DNA of 64,000 nt. It comes from Pseudomonas atagonensis. Lineage in GTDB: Bacteria; Pseudomonadota; Gammaproteobacteria; Pseudomonadales; Pseudomonadaceae. Shown here piece by piece: positions 31,235 to 42,205 of the stretch; position 1 is the first letter of the stretch, and every line of letters starts with the position of its first letter. The translations under genes were made by a program, and so were the position numbers. Below the pieces are notes generated by a model. The model saw nothing but the letters and a program-made list of their open reading frames with translations. It ran no database searches and had not been told where the DNA came from. The DNA lies in contig NZ_VXCA01000012.1 of assembly GCF_011369485.1 (NCBI RefSeq), positions 124,001-188,000 on the forward strand, written 5' to 3'.

Positions 31235-31743
31235 CTGATCAACGCAGCCAGGCGCTTGACGTTGTTCTGCTGCGCCGTCACCAGTTCATCGATGCTCGGC
31301 CCCGACGGGGTTTGCAACGTCGAGCGGCACGTCACCAGTTGGCTGTCGGCTTCACCGAGTGGGCGCAGACGCCATTTTGCATCGATCAATGCGTATTGGC
31401 CGGGAATCGAGTCGAAGCGCTGCACCTCGATGCGCACTGAAACGTTGCCGCGACCGCTGGTGTTGCTCAGTTGATCGGTCAGCGCACTGCGCAATTCATC
31501 CGCCAGGCTTGCCCCCCACCATTGGGTTTCGAGAATCGCCAGGCCACTGTTGCCCTGGCGAATGACGATTTGCGGGCGGTCGACCTGCGGCGGCACGGTA
31601 ATCCCTTCAATCGGGATCTGCGCGCCGGCGCGGGTACTGCCCAGTTGCACCGGCGTCAGGGTGTGAAAGCTGATCGGCTCGCTGCGGCAGGCGCCAAGCA
31701 GCATAAACGCAGCGAGCACGGTGATCTTCAGCGGTAAAGCCAT
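31192..31743 (-). CDS. pqiC: ABC-type transport auxiliary lipoprotein PqiC
   Basis: A 183-residue outer-membrane lipoprotein of the PqiC/ABC-auxiliary family. The lipobox is LLGAC near residue 16. The domain begins YHTLTP-like (ISFHTLTPVQL) and contains IVIRQGNSGLAILETQWWG, typical of this family. It partners PqiB in intermembrane lipid transport. ATG 31743 has AGGAG 8 bases upstream, so it is preferred over the TTG at 31764. The gene begins after the pqiB stop. Confidence 0.85.
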   Translation of the reverse strand: MALPLKITVLAAFMLLGACRSEPISFHTLTPVQLGSTRAGAQIPIEGITVPPQVDRPQIVIRQGNSGLAILETQWWGASLADELRSALTDQLSNTSGRGNVSVRIEVQRFDSIPGQYALIDAKWRLRPLGEADSQLVTCRSTLQTPSGPSIDELVTAQQNNVKRLAALISQAAGNSRGCPPSS

Positions 31744-31760
31744 CGGTTTTACTCCTGTGC

Positions 31761-33416
31761 TCAATTGCGTGGCGGTCCTTTCAGATCCAGTGGCGCCGCG
31801 TTGTCCGGACGTCCGCGAATCAGCGATTCCGGGTGACGACCGAGGTAATCCGACAGCTCACGCAGCGAGCGCGACATGCGGCCAAGTTCGTCGAGGGTTT
31901 CGGTGAGTTTTTCGCGCTGCGGTGAATCTTCGGCCAGGGTCGAGTTGGCGGACTGCAGGGTCTTGCTGACATCGGCGAGGGTATTCTGCACGCCCGGCAA
32001 GGTTTTCGCGTTGAACTGGGTCAGACCTTTGCGCAGCTCGTTAAGGTTGCTGTCGAGGTTGCTGGCAATACGATCCACTGGCAATTTGTTCAGCTTGTCG
32101 ACCATCGCTTCGAGTTTTTCCTGCAACTGTTCGAGGCTGCCGGGCACCGTTGGAATGACCACTGGCCGCGCGGTCGGATCGAAGGCGACTTTTTCTGCTT
32201 TCGGGAAGAAATCCAGGGCGATGTACAGCTGACCGGTGAGCAGATTGCCGCTGCGGGCCTGCGCGCGCAGACCGTTTTCGATGAACGTGCCCATCAGGCG
32301 AATGCCGGCCGCTTCGTCGTTGGGGTCATGCTTGAACGCGGTGATCATTTTGCCGTAGGCCATGCCGAGGCGCTGTGGGTAGATGACGATGCCGACATTC
32401 AGCGGGAAGCTGCGTTTCTTCGCGTCGAAGTCCAGATTGATCGCGACCACGCGGCCTATTTCCATGCCGAGGAATTCCACCGGCGCATCGACCTTGAGCC
32501 CGCGCAAGGCCTGATCGAAACGCAGGCTCAGGTACTGCGCTTTGCCGTTGGGCGGGGCGAGGGCGGTTTGCTGGTCGGCGAACAAGTCGTAGTTTTTGTC
32601 TTCAGCGGCAACTGTGTCGTTCGGACTGTACTCGGGGGCGCGGAAAGCGATGCCGCCGACCAGCAGGGTCGACAACGATTCGGTTTTCACGGCAAAACCG
32701 TTGGCGCCAACGTTGACGTCGATGCCGCTGGCATTCCAGAAACGCGTGTTTTCGGTGACGAAAGCGTCGTTCGGGGCATGGATGAACACCTCGATGTTCA
32801 CCCCTTTGCCTTCCGGATCGAGGGCGTAAGTGACGACCTGGCCGACCGGGATCTTGCGGTAATAAACCGGCGAGCCGATGTCGAGAGAACCAAGGTCAGG
32901 GGCATGGAGCATGAAGCGCTTGCCCGGTTCGCCGTAGGTGATCGGTGGCGGGTTTTCCAGGCCTTTGAAGTGTTTGGCCCGTGCGTTCGACTGGCCGATG
33001 TCGGCACCGATGTAGTCGCCTGAGAGCAGGGTGTCGATACCCGATACGCCACCGGCGCCGATGCGCGGGCGCACGACCCAGAACTGCGAGTCTTCGCGGG
33101 TAAAGGTTTCGGCTTGTTTGGAGAGTTTGACCGTGGCGTTGACGCTTTTCTGGTCGTCGGTCAACTCGACGTCGGTGACCTGGCCGATTACCACGTTGCG
33201 GTATTTGACTTCGGTTTTGTTGGCGGTAAGACCGCTGCCGGTCTTGAAGGTCAGGACGATGGTCGGACCTTCCTGCAGGATGTTATGCACTACCAGCGAG
33301 ATGCCGACCAGCACGGCGACAATTGGTACGATCCAGACCAGTGAAACACTGAATCGGCGGGTTTTGACCGGGGCCTGCCCTGGTGCTCGCGGCTCATCAA
33401 TGGCTGACGACTTCAT
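31761..33416 (-). CDS. pqiB: Intermembrane transport protein PqiB (three MCE domains)
   Basis: A 551-residue protein anchored by one N-terminal helix (VSLVWIVPIVAVLVGISLVV) and with three successive MCE domains, each beginning at motifs such as IVLTFKTGSGLTANKTEVKY, FMLHAPDLGSLDIGSPVYYR and LSLRFDQALRGLKVDAPVEF. A C-terminal helical needle region follows (LPGSLEQLQEKLEAMVDKLN onward). In E. coli PqiB forms a tunnel across the periplasm for lipids. ATG 33416 has an AGGAGG site. The usual PqiA partner is missing upstream. Confidence 0.9.
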   Translation of the reverse strand: MKSSAIDEPRAPGQAPVKTRRFSVSLVWIVPIVAVLVGISLVVHNILQEGPTIVLTFKTGSGLTANKTEVKYRNVVIGQVTDVELTDDQKSVNATVKLSKQAETFTREDSQFWVVRPRIGAGGVSGIDTLLSGDYIGADIGQSNARAKHFKGLENPPPITYGEPGKRFMLHAPDLGSLDIGSPVYYRKIPVGQVVTYALDPEGKGVNIEVFIHAPNDAFVTENTRFWNASGIDVNVGANGFAVKTESLSTLLVGGIAFRAPEYSPNDTVAAEDKNYDLFADQQTALAPPNGKAQYLSLRFDQALRGLKVDAPVEFLGMEIGRVVAINLDFDAKKRSFPLNVGIVIYPQRLGMAYGKMITAFKHDPNDEAAGIRLMGTFIENGLRAQARSGNLLTGQLYIALDFFPKAEKVAFDPTARPVVIPTVPGSLEQLQEKLEAMVDKLNKLPVDRIASNLDSNLNELRKGLTQFNAKTLPGVQNTLADVSKTLQSANSTLAEDSPQREKLTETLDELGRMSRSLRELSDYLGRHPESLIRGRPDNAAPLDLKGPPRN

Positions 33417-33526
33417 CCATGTCCTCCTGGGATTGTTGGGCACTGAGCGTCAGGAACGCAAAAGCACCTCATCAATATAGAAGTGCCTTGCGATAGAGCA
33501 AATCGAAATGACAAATTCCGTTTATG

Positions 33527-36105
<2,579 letters not shown>

Positions 36106-36229
36106 TTAGTTACTCTGCAAAAGGATTTCCCGCTCCCGCATTGAAGTTTCAAGCAGCCAAATACCGACACCTTTTCGAATCTCTGGCTTTTCCCTGGGCT
36201 CACTGTTTTAAGGTGGCTCAGCTTTACCT

Positions 36230-36319
36230 TGTGGGAGGGGGCTTGCTCCCGAAGAGGCCGGCACATTCAGCATCACTGTTGGCTGACACACTGCTTTCGG
36301 GAGCAAGCCCCCTCTCACA
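36230..36319. repeat. REP inverted pair, copy B
   Basis: The same unit as copy A, about 230 bases away and in the same orientation. Left arm TGTGGGAGGGGGCTTGCTCC; the right arm ends CCCCCTCTCACA, with one change. The inner 70 bases are identical to copy A. It lies just downstream of the glutamylputrescine synthetase stop codon. Confidence 0.9.
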
Positions 36320-36353
36320 AAAGCCCTTTCACACAGAGAGGAGGGGATTTGGG

Positions 36354-37712
36354 TCAGACGCTCAGCATCAGGAACTCGCGCTCCCACGAACTGATCACGC
36401 GTTTGAAGTTCTCGTGCTCGGCGCGTTTCACCGCGACGTAGCCGCGGACAAACTTGTCGCCGAGGTACTTCGCGACGGCCTCGCACTCTTCCATTTGCGT
36501 CAGTGCATCTTCGATGGTGATAGGCAAGCGCAGGTTGCGGCGTTCGTAGGCGCGGCCTTGTACCGCAGCGCTTGGCTCGATGCCTTCGACCATGCCGATG
36601 TAACCGCAGAGCAGGCTGGCGGCAATTGCCAGGTACGGGTTGGCGTCGGCGCCCGGCAAGCGGTTTTCCACGCGCATGGCTTCAGGGCTGGAGGTCGGTA
36701 CACGCAGGCCGACGGTGCGGTTTTCTTCGCCCCATTCGACGTTGACCGGCGCCGAGGTGTCCGGCAGGAAGCGGCGGAACGAGTTGACGTTCGGCGCAAA
36801 CATCGGCAGCACTTTCGGGATGTACTTCTGCAAACCGCCGATGTAGTGCAGGAACAACTCGCTCATTTGCCCGTCGGCGCCAGCGAAGATCGGCTTGCCA
36901 GTAGCGATGTCCACGACACTCTGGTGGATGTGCATGGCACTGCCCGGCTCGTCGCCAATCGGCTTGGCCATGAAGGTCGCCGCGACGTTGTGCTTGAGCG
37001 CCGCCTCACGCATTGTGCGTTTGAACACGGTGATCTGGTCGGCCAGATCCAGCGCGTCGCCGTGACGGAAGTTGATTTCCATCTGTGCCGGGCCGTCTTC
37101 GTGGATCAGCGTGTCGAGATCCAGACCTTGCAGCTCGCACCAGTCATAGACGTCTTCGAACAGCGGATCGAATTCGTTGGCGGCATCAATCGAGAACGAT
37201 TGACGACCACTTTCAGCGCGGCCCGAGCGGCCCAGCGGAGCCTTGAGCGGCAAATCCGGGTCTTCACAGCGCTGGGTCAGGTAGAACTCCATTTCCGGCG
37301 CGACAATTGGCTTCCAGCCTTTGTCGGTGTAGAGCTGCAGAACTTTCTTCAGCACGTTGCGCGGCGACAGTTCGATCGGGTTGCCGAACTTGTCGAAGGT
37401 GTCGTGGATGACGATGGCGGTCGGCTCGATCGCCCACGGAATCACGTACACGGCGTCGGCCACAGGCTTGCAAACCATGTCGATATCGGCCGGATCGAGC
37501 AGGTCGTAGTAGATGTCGTCGTCGACAAAATCCCCGGTTACCGTTTGCAGCAGCACACTTTCCGGCAGGCGCATGCCTCGCTCATGCAGGAACTTGTTGG
37601 TCGGTGCGATCTTGCCGCGGGCAATGCCGGTCAGGTCACTGACCACACATTCGACTTCGGTAATCTTGTGATCTTTCAGCCACGTGAACAGCTGATCGAA
37701 AGGGGCATTCAT
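36354..37712 (-). CDS. Glutamine synthetase family protein (gamma-glutamylputrescine synthetase-like, PuuA/SpuI)
   Basis: A 452-residue member of the glutamine synthetase superfamily. It has the beta-grasp N-terminus (VVSDLTGIARGKIAPTNKF), the metal-binding EFYLTQR and EDGPAQMEINF, the ATP/His motif MHIHQSV and NRTVGLRVP. Its length and the absence of the adenylylation loop fit the GSIII-like group that glutamylates putrescine. With the binding protein and the oxidase downstream it makes the first step of the gamma-glutamyl pathway. The start at ATG 37712 has GAGG about 8 bases upstream. Confidence 0.88.
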   Translation of the reverse strand: MNAPFDQLFTWLKDHKITEVECVVSDLTGIARGKIAPTNKFLHERGMRLPESVLLQTVTGDFVDDDIYYDLLDPADIDMVCKPVADAVYVIPWAIEPTAIVIHDTFDKFGNPIELSPRNVLKKVLQLYTDKGWKPIVAPEMEFYLTQRCEDPDLPLKAPLGRSGRAESGRQSFSIDAANEFDPLFEDVYDWCELQGLDLDTLIHEDGPAQMEINFRHGDALDLADQITVFKRTMREAALKHNVAATFMAKPIGDEPGSAMHIHQSVVDIATGKPIFAGADGQMSELFLHYIGGLQKYIPKVLPMFAPNVNSFRRFLPDTSAPVNVEWGEENRTVGLRVPTSSPEAMRVENRLPGADANPYLAIAASLLCGYIGMVEGIEPSAAVQGRAYERRNLRLPITIEDALTQMEECEAVAKYLGDKFVRGYVAVKRAEHENFKRVISSWEREFLMLSV

Positions 37713-37874
37713 AAAGACCTCGTTATTGGTTTTATAGACGCCGGGGAGGGCGGGTTTCATCTTCCGCCCCTTCCCCTGTGGCGCGTTGACGACTATCTTG
37801 GGCGAGCCTTGCAGTTCCATCTATCCACTTTAAGCAGCACCAAAGCGCACCAAAAGAGTGCGCAAGGTCACCCC

Positions 37875-38780
37875 ATGACGACGTGCAATTCACTACAGGT
37901 CCAAGCGTTCAACACCGCCGATGTATCCGAACAAATCCGCGCCACGCCGGGTTGGGTGCAGCATTACCAGCAGATGTCCCCGGGGCATTTTGCCGGGCAG
38001 ATCCGGTACCTGGATCTGCAAGGTGTCGAGGTTTATGAAGAGCAGATGAACACCCGCGTCGAGCAGAATTTCAGCGCACCGTCGGGGGCGTTGGCGTTCT
38101 GTTTTGATCGCAGCGACAACACGCTGTACCTGCTCAACGAAGAGAGCCGCAACATCTGGATTACCCCGGAGAACTACCAGGAAATCGCCGTGGTCTTCGG
38201 CCCCGAGTTCGTCCGCCAGCACGGTCTGGACGTCGCCAGTCTCGAAGGATTGTTCATGGCGCCGCTCAATTGCGGGCAGAACGCGCTGTTCGGTCGATGG
38301 TTAAGCTCGACTCTCACGAAGCTTTCGCAACCCTATGATTTATATAGTAAAGACTCGCTAACCCAACAACTGTTGGAGGACTGTTTGTTCCTCCTCGACA
38401 ACGCTCAAGTGTGCCTCGACCGAGGCGGCCTGCAGCGCCGGGGTGAGGAGCGATTGATCATGAAGCGGGTGGGCGAATGGGCGGCGGATTCACCGGAAGA
38501 GACACTGAACCTCATGGAACTGGCGCACGTCGCCGGCGTTTCCCTGCGTCAGTTACAGCACGCGTTCAAGGACTTTACCGGCATGACGCCCAGCCACTGG
38601 TTGCGCTTGCGCCGCTTGAACAGCGCGCATCGCGAACTGCTCAAACGCCGGCCCACGGAAACTACGGTGGCTGAAGTGGCGATGCAGTGGTCGTTCTGGC
38701 ATTTGGGGCGGTTTTCCAGCAGCTATCGGGCGCTGTTCAACGAACTGCCGAGCGAGACACTGAAGCGTTCATGCAAATAA
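37875..38780 (+). CDS. AraC family transcriptional regulator
   Basis: A 301-residue regulator. The C-terminal 100 residues carry two helix-turn-helix motifs: LMELAHVAGVSLRQLQHAFKDF and the second around VAEVAMQWSFWHLGRFSSSYRALFNELPSET, which is the family signature. The N-terminal 180 residues are a sensor domain of the EutR/ethanolamine-type layout. It is divergent from the glutamylputrescine synthetase, so it may control polyamine genes, but this is not proven. The frame is open for about 2 kb upstream, antisense to the synthetase. Start ATG 37875 is the first that fits the family; its ribosome site (AAGGTC) is moderate. Confidence 0.85.
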   Translation: MTTCNSLQVQAFNTADVSEQIRATPGWVQHYQQMSPGHFAGQIRYLDLQGVEVYEEQMNTRVEQNFSAPSGALAFCFDRSDNTLYLLNEESRNIWITPENYQEIAVVFGPEFVRQHGLDVASLEGLFMAPLNCGQNALFGRWLSSTLTKLSQPYDLYSKDSLTQQLLEDCLFLLDNAQVCLDRGGLQRRGEERLIMKRVGEWAADSPEETLNLMELAHVAGVSLRQLQHAFKDFTGMTPSHWLRLRRLNSAHRELLKRRPTETTVAEVAMQWSFWHLGRFSSSYRALFNELPSETLKRSCK

Positions 38781-39052
38781 AACGCGCTATGCCGGGCGGG
38801 TTTTATTTCTATGAGTGTGGTGGATTGAGTGGTTTGTTGCCTGGCGACTGGCCGGCGTCTGTCAGACGCTTCTGGCAAGTGTCGCGCGATGTTTCTTGGC
38901 TGTAATTAATTACCTACAAATCCTTTCGTATCAATCAGTTGCGTAACGTTTATCGACTCATTCGATTTTCTGGAGCCGTTCAAATACGTCATCTAGCGTT
39001 CTGCGGACCGGTGCAATGGTTGCATCGGTCTTCATGAAACGAGGCAAACACG
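38781..39052. other. Intergenic region before the binary toxin operon
   Basis: This 272-base gap lies between the AraC regulator and xaxA. GCGTCT and AGACGC form a small hairpin at 38855-38869, without a T tract. The rest, from about 38900, is richer in A and T (GTAATTAATTACC, CGTTTATCGACTCATTCG) and is the likely toxin promoter region. A GAGGC ribosome site precedes the xaxA ATG. Confidence 0.5.
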
Positions 39053-40252
39053 ATGGCTGTTCCCTTGAACGACTCGCAAAGCAGCAACAACCTTCCGCAA
39101 GCGGTGCTTCATCTAATTTCCGGGCAATATCCGGGCGTTGCCCGCGATGCAGGTTTACTGACCAAAGAAGACGTCATCAAGATCAAGCAGTACGTGAAAA
39201 AAGGCTTGTCACTGCCCAGTGAATTGCCGGAAGTCGAGTCCTATCTGAAGTACAAGAAGATCGACGTGGCGGGCCTCGAGCCGGCCGATATTCAGGTGCT
39301 GTTCAAAAAGATCCGCATTCATGCGTCCAGTTGGGACGCGGTCGAAAGCAAGATCATTCAGCAAAGCATCGACCTTGCTTCGGCGGCAAAAAATATCGTC
39401 AGCAGCGGCGGCGAAATCATTTCCGTGATCAAGGAAATGCCGATCATGGATCGCGTCAGAACCAGCCTCGGGCAAATGACCGGCAACGATCTGGCCGGGA
39501 TCACCTACACCTCGGACGACGGCGAAGTGGCCTCGGCGGTCAGCGAAATCATCAAGTTGATGAAAGTCGATATTCAACGCCAGCAGGGCGCGACCCGGGA
39601 ACTCAAGGATCGCATCTCCAACTTCAAGATCGAGCTGGCCGGTGGTGATCTGTCGGGCGGCAAGCGCGTGTTCGGTTTGCAGTCGGAAGTGAAGGGCAAG
39701 TACGACTTGATGGAGCGCAACAACCTGGTCGAGTCGATTGCCAGCAGCAAGCAGACGATCAAGGACAAGAAGGCGCGGATCACTCAACTGGACAAGGATT
39801 ACGACTACTACGTCGGTATGTCTTTCTCCGGTGGGCTGCCGATTTTCTGGCCGATTTCCGGTTCGATCTTCGGCCCCAAGGCCGAGACCGCACGCAAGGA
39901 GCGCAACGCACTGAAGGCCGAAGTCGATGCACTGGTCGAAAGCGTCAGCGGCAAGGAAAGCCTGCAGAGTGCGCTGGAAAGCTCAATGTCGAATTTCGGC
40001 GACATAGGCATTCGCATGGCCGGCGCGGAAGCTGCGCTGAACATTCTCAACACCATGTGGCAAACCATGCTCAGCAAGATCGACGGATCGGCGCAGCAGT
40101 TCGAACGCATCAATGATGCCTTACGCCTGACCACGTTCGTCGCCGAATTCGCGCTGGTGATCGACCCGTGGCGCGACGTGAAAAACACCGCCAATGAACT
40201 GGTGGCCACGTTCAATGAAGCGCTGGACGAATACAAAAAGTCTTTCAACTGA
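39053..40252 (+). CDS. xaxA: Alpha-xenorhabdolysin family binary toxin subunit A
   Basis: A 399-residue protein, close to the roughly 400 residues of XaxA/YaxA. It is almost wholly helical, with long amphipathic stretches (SIDLASAAKNIVSSGGEIISVI; TARKERNALKAEVDALVESV), and has one short hydrophobic stretch, MSFSGGLPIFWPISGSIFG, at about residues 255-275. In XaxA/YaxA such a segment is the membrane-inserting foot of the alpha pore-forming fold. There is no signal peptide. The next gene is the B subunit. Together they form a two-part pore toxin that lyses eukaryotic cells in the insect pathogens where it was studied. Confidence 0.82.
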   Translation: MAVPLNDSQSSNNLPQAVLHLISGQYPGVARDAGLLTKEDVIKIKQYVKKGLSLPSELPEVESYLKYKKIDVAGLEPADIQVLFKKIRIHASSWDAVESKIIQQSIDLASAAKNIVSSGGEIISVIKEMPIMDRVRTSLGQMTGNDLAGITYTSDDGEVASAVSEIIKLMKVDIQRQQGATRELKDRISNFKIELAGGDLSGGKRVFGLQSEVKGKYDLMERNNLVESIASSKQTIKDKKARITQLDKDYDYYVGMSFSGGLPIFWPISGSIFGPKAETARKERNALKAEVDALVESVSGKESLQSALESSMSNFGDIGIRMAGAEAALNILNTMWQTMLSKIDGSAQQFERINDALRLTTFVAEFALVIDPWRDVKNTANELVATFNEALDEYKKSFN

Positions 40253-40280
40253 TTGCCCCATTGTTTTGAGGATTATTGCC

Positions 40281-41324
40281 ATGAACGGCGTGACACCCAT
40301 CAATACCCCGTCTATTCCTGTGGTCGACGTGAAAAACATCGTCCAGACCATTCGCGACATTTCGACCCTCGCGCGTTTTCGCAACGTGCGCTCCGACGTT
40401 CTGCAGGAACGCGCGCAGCAGGTTGCCGCGTACTTGAACAACACCGATCAAACCCTGCGCGAAGCCTTTCCGATCCTGCTGACCGCGCTGAGCAATGCCA
40501 CCGGAGACAGCTATTTCACCGCGCTAGACGAATTGCGCGACGCCCTCACGCGAGAAGACTTGAGCGAAGACGACCGCACTTTGCTCAGCGGCGAAATCCG
40601 CAACCTCAAAGGTCTCGTCGAGGCGATGTTCGAGCGTGTAGAGGCCCGTTTTACAGAGTGCGCGCAGCGTCTGAACAACGACGTGCGCAGTGTCTACAGC
40701 GTCGAAATCGGTGCACGCGCCGATGAACCGCTGAACGTTGCCAAACAGCGCAAGGCGCGGATTCTGGCGCTACTGGACGAGCATAGCCGTAACAAGGCGA
40801 CCTGCGTCGAGCAGCGCGACACACTGATCAAGGCCCAGGACGTGATCCGCGAATTCAACCTGGCGGACATGTACAAAAACTACATTCCGACGGGCAAGGA
40901 ACTCGACAGCCTCGACATGGAGAATCCGAAAAAAGAGGCCGTAAAACAGGGCATCGAACTGGTGCGCAAAGTGTTGGGCGTGGTGTCCGGCGGCATCAAG
41001 TACATCGAGCTGGCGACGTCGCGCAATAATCTGGACCAGGAAATCCAGAGCATTTCGCAGACCATGGATGCGCTGAATCACGACCTGCAAGGGGCGGAAG
41101 ATGTGTTGTCGGACGCTAACGCCATCGTTGAAATCGGTCGTCAGCGCCGCATCGCCGGGGAAGAAATCGCCGCCGTGGCGAACATCTGGAGCGGTTTCGC
41201 CGTTGCCGTTGAACGCCTCAAGGGCAGCGACTACGCCCCGAGTGACTGGTCGTCACTGGTCAACCGTTACCGCATGCATCTGCAATCGCTGAGCACGGAG
41301 TACAACGCGCTGATGATCAATTGA
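40281..41324 (+). CDS. xaxB: Alpha-xenorhabdolysin family binary toxin subunit B
   Basis: A 347-residue protein, near the usual length of XaxB/YaxB. It is rich in long helices (ELRDALTREDLSEDDRTLLSG; GEIRNLKGLVEAMFERVEAR; NNLDQEIQSISQTMDALNH) with one mildly hydrophobic stretch (VRKVLGVVSGGIKYIEL) near residue 235. ATG 40281 has GAGGATTATTGCC in front and begins 28 bases after xaxA stops, so both are on one mRNA. The frame stays open upstream into xaxA but without a start that fits. No signal peptide, so release would need lysis or a dedicated route. No immunity-like gene is adjacent. Confidence 0.8.
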   Translation: MNGVTPINTPSIPVVDVKNIVQTIRDISTLARFRNVRSDVLQERAQQVAAYLNNTDQTLREAFPILLTALSNATGDSYFTALDELRDALTREDLSEDDRTLLSGEIRNLKGLVEAMFERVEARFTECAQRLNNDVRSVYSVEIGARADEPLNVAKQRKARILALLDEHSRNKATCVEQRDTLIKAQDVIREFNLADMYKNYIPTGKELDSLDMENPKKEAVKQGIELVRKVLGVVSGGIKYIELATSRNNLDQEIQSISQTMDALNHDLQGAEDVLSDANAIVEIGRQRRIAGEEIAAVANIWSGFAVAVERLKGSDYAPSDWSSLVNRYRMHLQSLSTEYNALMIN

Positions 41325-41427
41325 GGGCAGGGCGCGGTTGGTCGAGGGGCTGACTGCGCCTGTTTGAACCATGTTTCGGTCATCCTTTCTCAGCCGCTCA
41401 TGTTGTTTGCCACTTATCAAACACTCT

Positions 41428-42099
41428 TTAGAGTCTGAAATCCGCAGGCTCGAATCGATCGCTCGTGTCCATCTGAATATGCCTGAGTCCTGCGGTTTTC
41501 AGATGTGAGTCATAAAGTAATTCCGAAAACCAGGTGATCAACAACGTGCGACGGCGCGCGCCGTTGCGGTTCAGGCTGCCCGCGTGGATCAGGTCGGCGT
41601 CGAATATCAGGATGTCGCCTGCGCAGCCCGCCATTTGCTCGGAGCGTGTTTCGTCATTGAAGTCCGGTGGCGGCTCGTCGGGCGCCGGGCGATGGCTGGC
41701 GGGGATGATGCGGGTGGCGCCGTTGTCGGGGCTGTAGTCGTCGAGGTACACCAGCGCGTTGACGGTGTCGCCGGGGCGTTGCGCAGACAGGTCGCGGTGC
41801 AACTGCTGGTGACCGCCATTGGCGAGCGGTTCGCGGCCCTCGACCTGGGAAAGGAAAAAGCGTTCGCCGATCAACTCACCAACCACCACCAGCACGTGGG
41901 GCAATCGGCAGACCTTTTGAACGGTCGGATCGGTGTCCAGCGACGAATGCCGCCAATCGAAGCCTCGGGGCACCGGCCACTCGCTTGAAGGTTTTACGCC
42001 GACCTCGAATGCGCGGCGAAGCTCGGCCAGCCAATCAGGTGGAACCGACTGACGGAGCAGCGCGTAGCCGTTTCGGTGGAGGTGGTCACGTTCACTCAT
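41428..42099 (-). CDS. Phytanoyl-CoA dioxygenase (PhyH) family protein
   Basis: A 223-residue Fe(II)/2-oxoglutarate-type oxygenase. The iron-binding HxD lies in QQLHRDLSAQRPGD, and the distal His and the 2-oxoglutarate Arg lie in DADLIHAGSLNRNGARRR. The layout (N-terminal helical start with HRNGYALLRQSVPPDW, then the jelly roll) fits PhyH enzymes, which hydroxylate small molecules or secondary metabolites. The substrate is unknown. It is transcribed alone, opposite to the xaxAB pair whose end it faces. Confidence 0.78.
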   Translation of the reverse strand: MSERDHLHRNGYALLRQSVPPDWLAELRRAFEVGVKPSSEWPVPRGFDWRHSSLDTDPTVQKVCRLPHVLVVVGELIGERFFLSQVEGREPLANGGHQQLHRDLSAQRPGDTVNALVYLDDYSPDNGATRIIPASHRPAPDEPPPDFNDETRSEQMAGCAGDILIFDADLIHAGSLNRNGARRRTLLITWFSELLYDSHLKTAGLRHIQMDTSDRFEPADFRL

Positions 42100-42151
42100 G
42101 GCTTGCCCGCGTTATCTGACGGGCGAAGTATGGTCGATGTTTTGTGTAAAT

Positions 42152-42191
42152 GACCCGCCTGATCAAAGTCTTGCCCGGGCGGGTCTTTTTT
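42152..42191. terminator. Hairpin terminator between porin and PhyH genes
   Basis: GACCCGCC (42152-42159) pairs with GGCGGGTC (42178-42185), giving an 8-bp GC-rich stem, and on the + strand it is followed by TTTTTT. On the - strand the A tract comes before the stem and only ATTT follows, so it would end the porin transcript less efficiently. It lies right after the porin stop codon and before the PhyH gene. Confidence 0.65.
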
Positions 42192-42205
42192 CGTTGTAGT
42201 CGACG

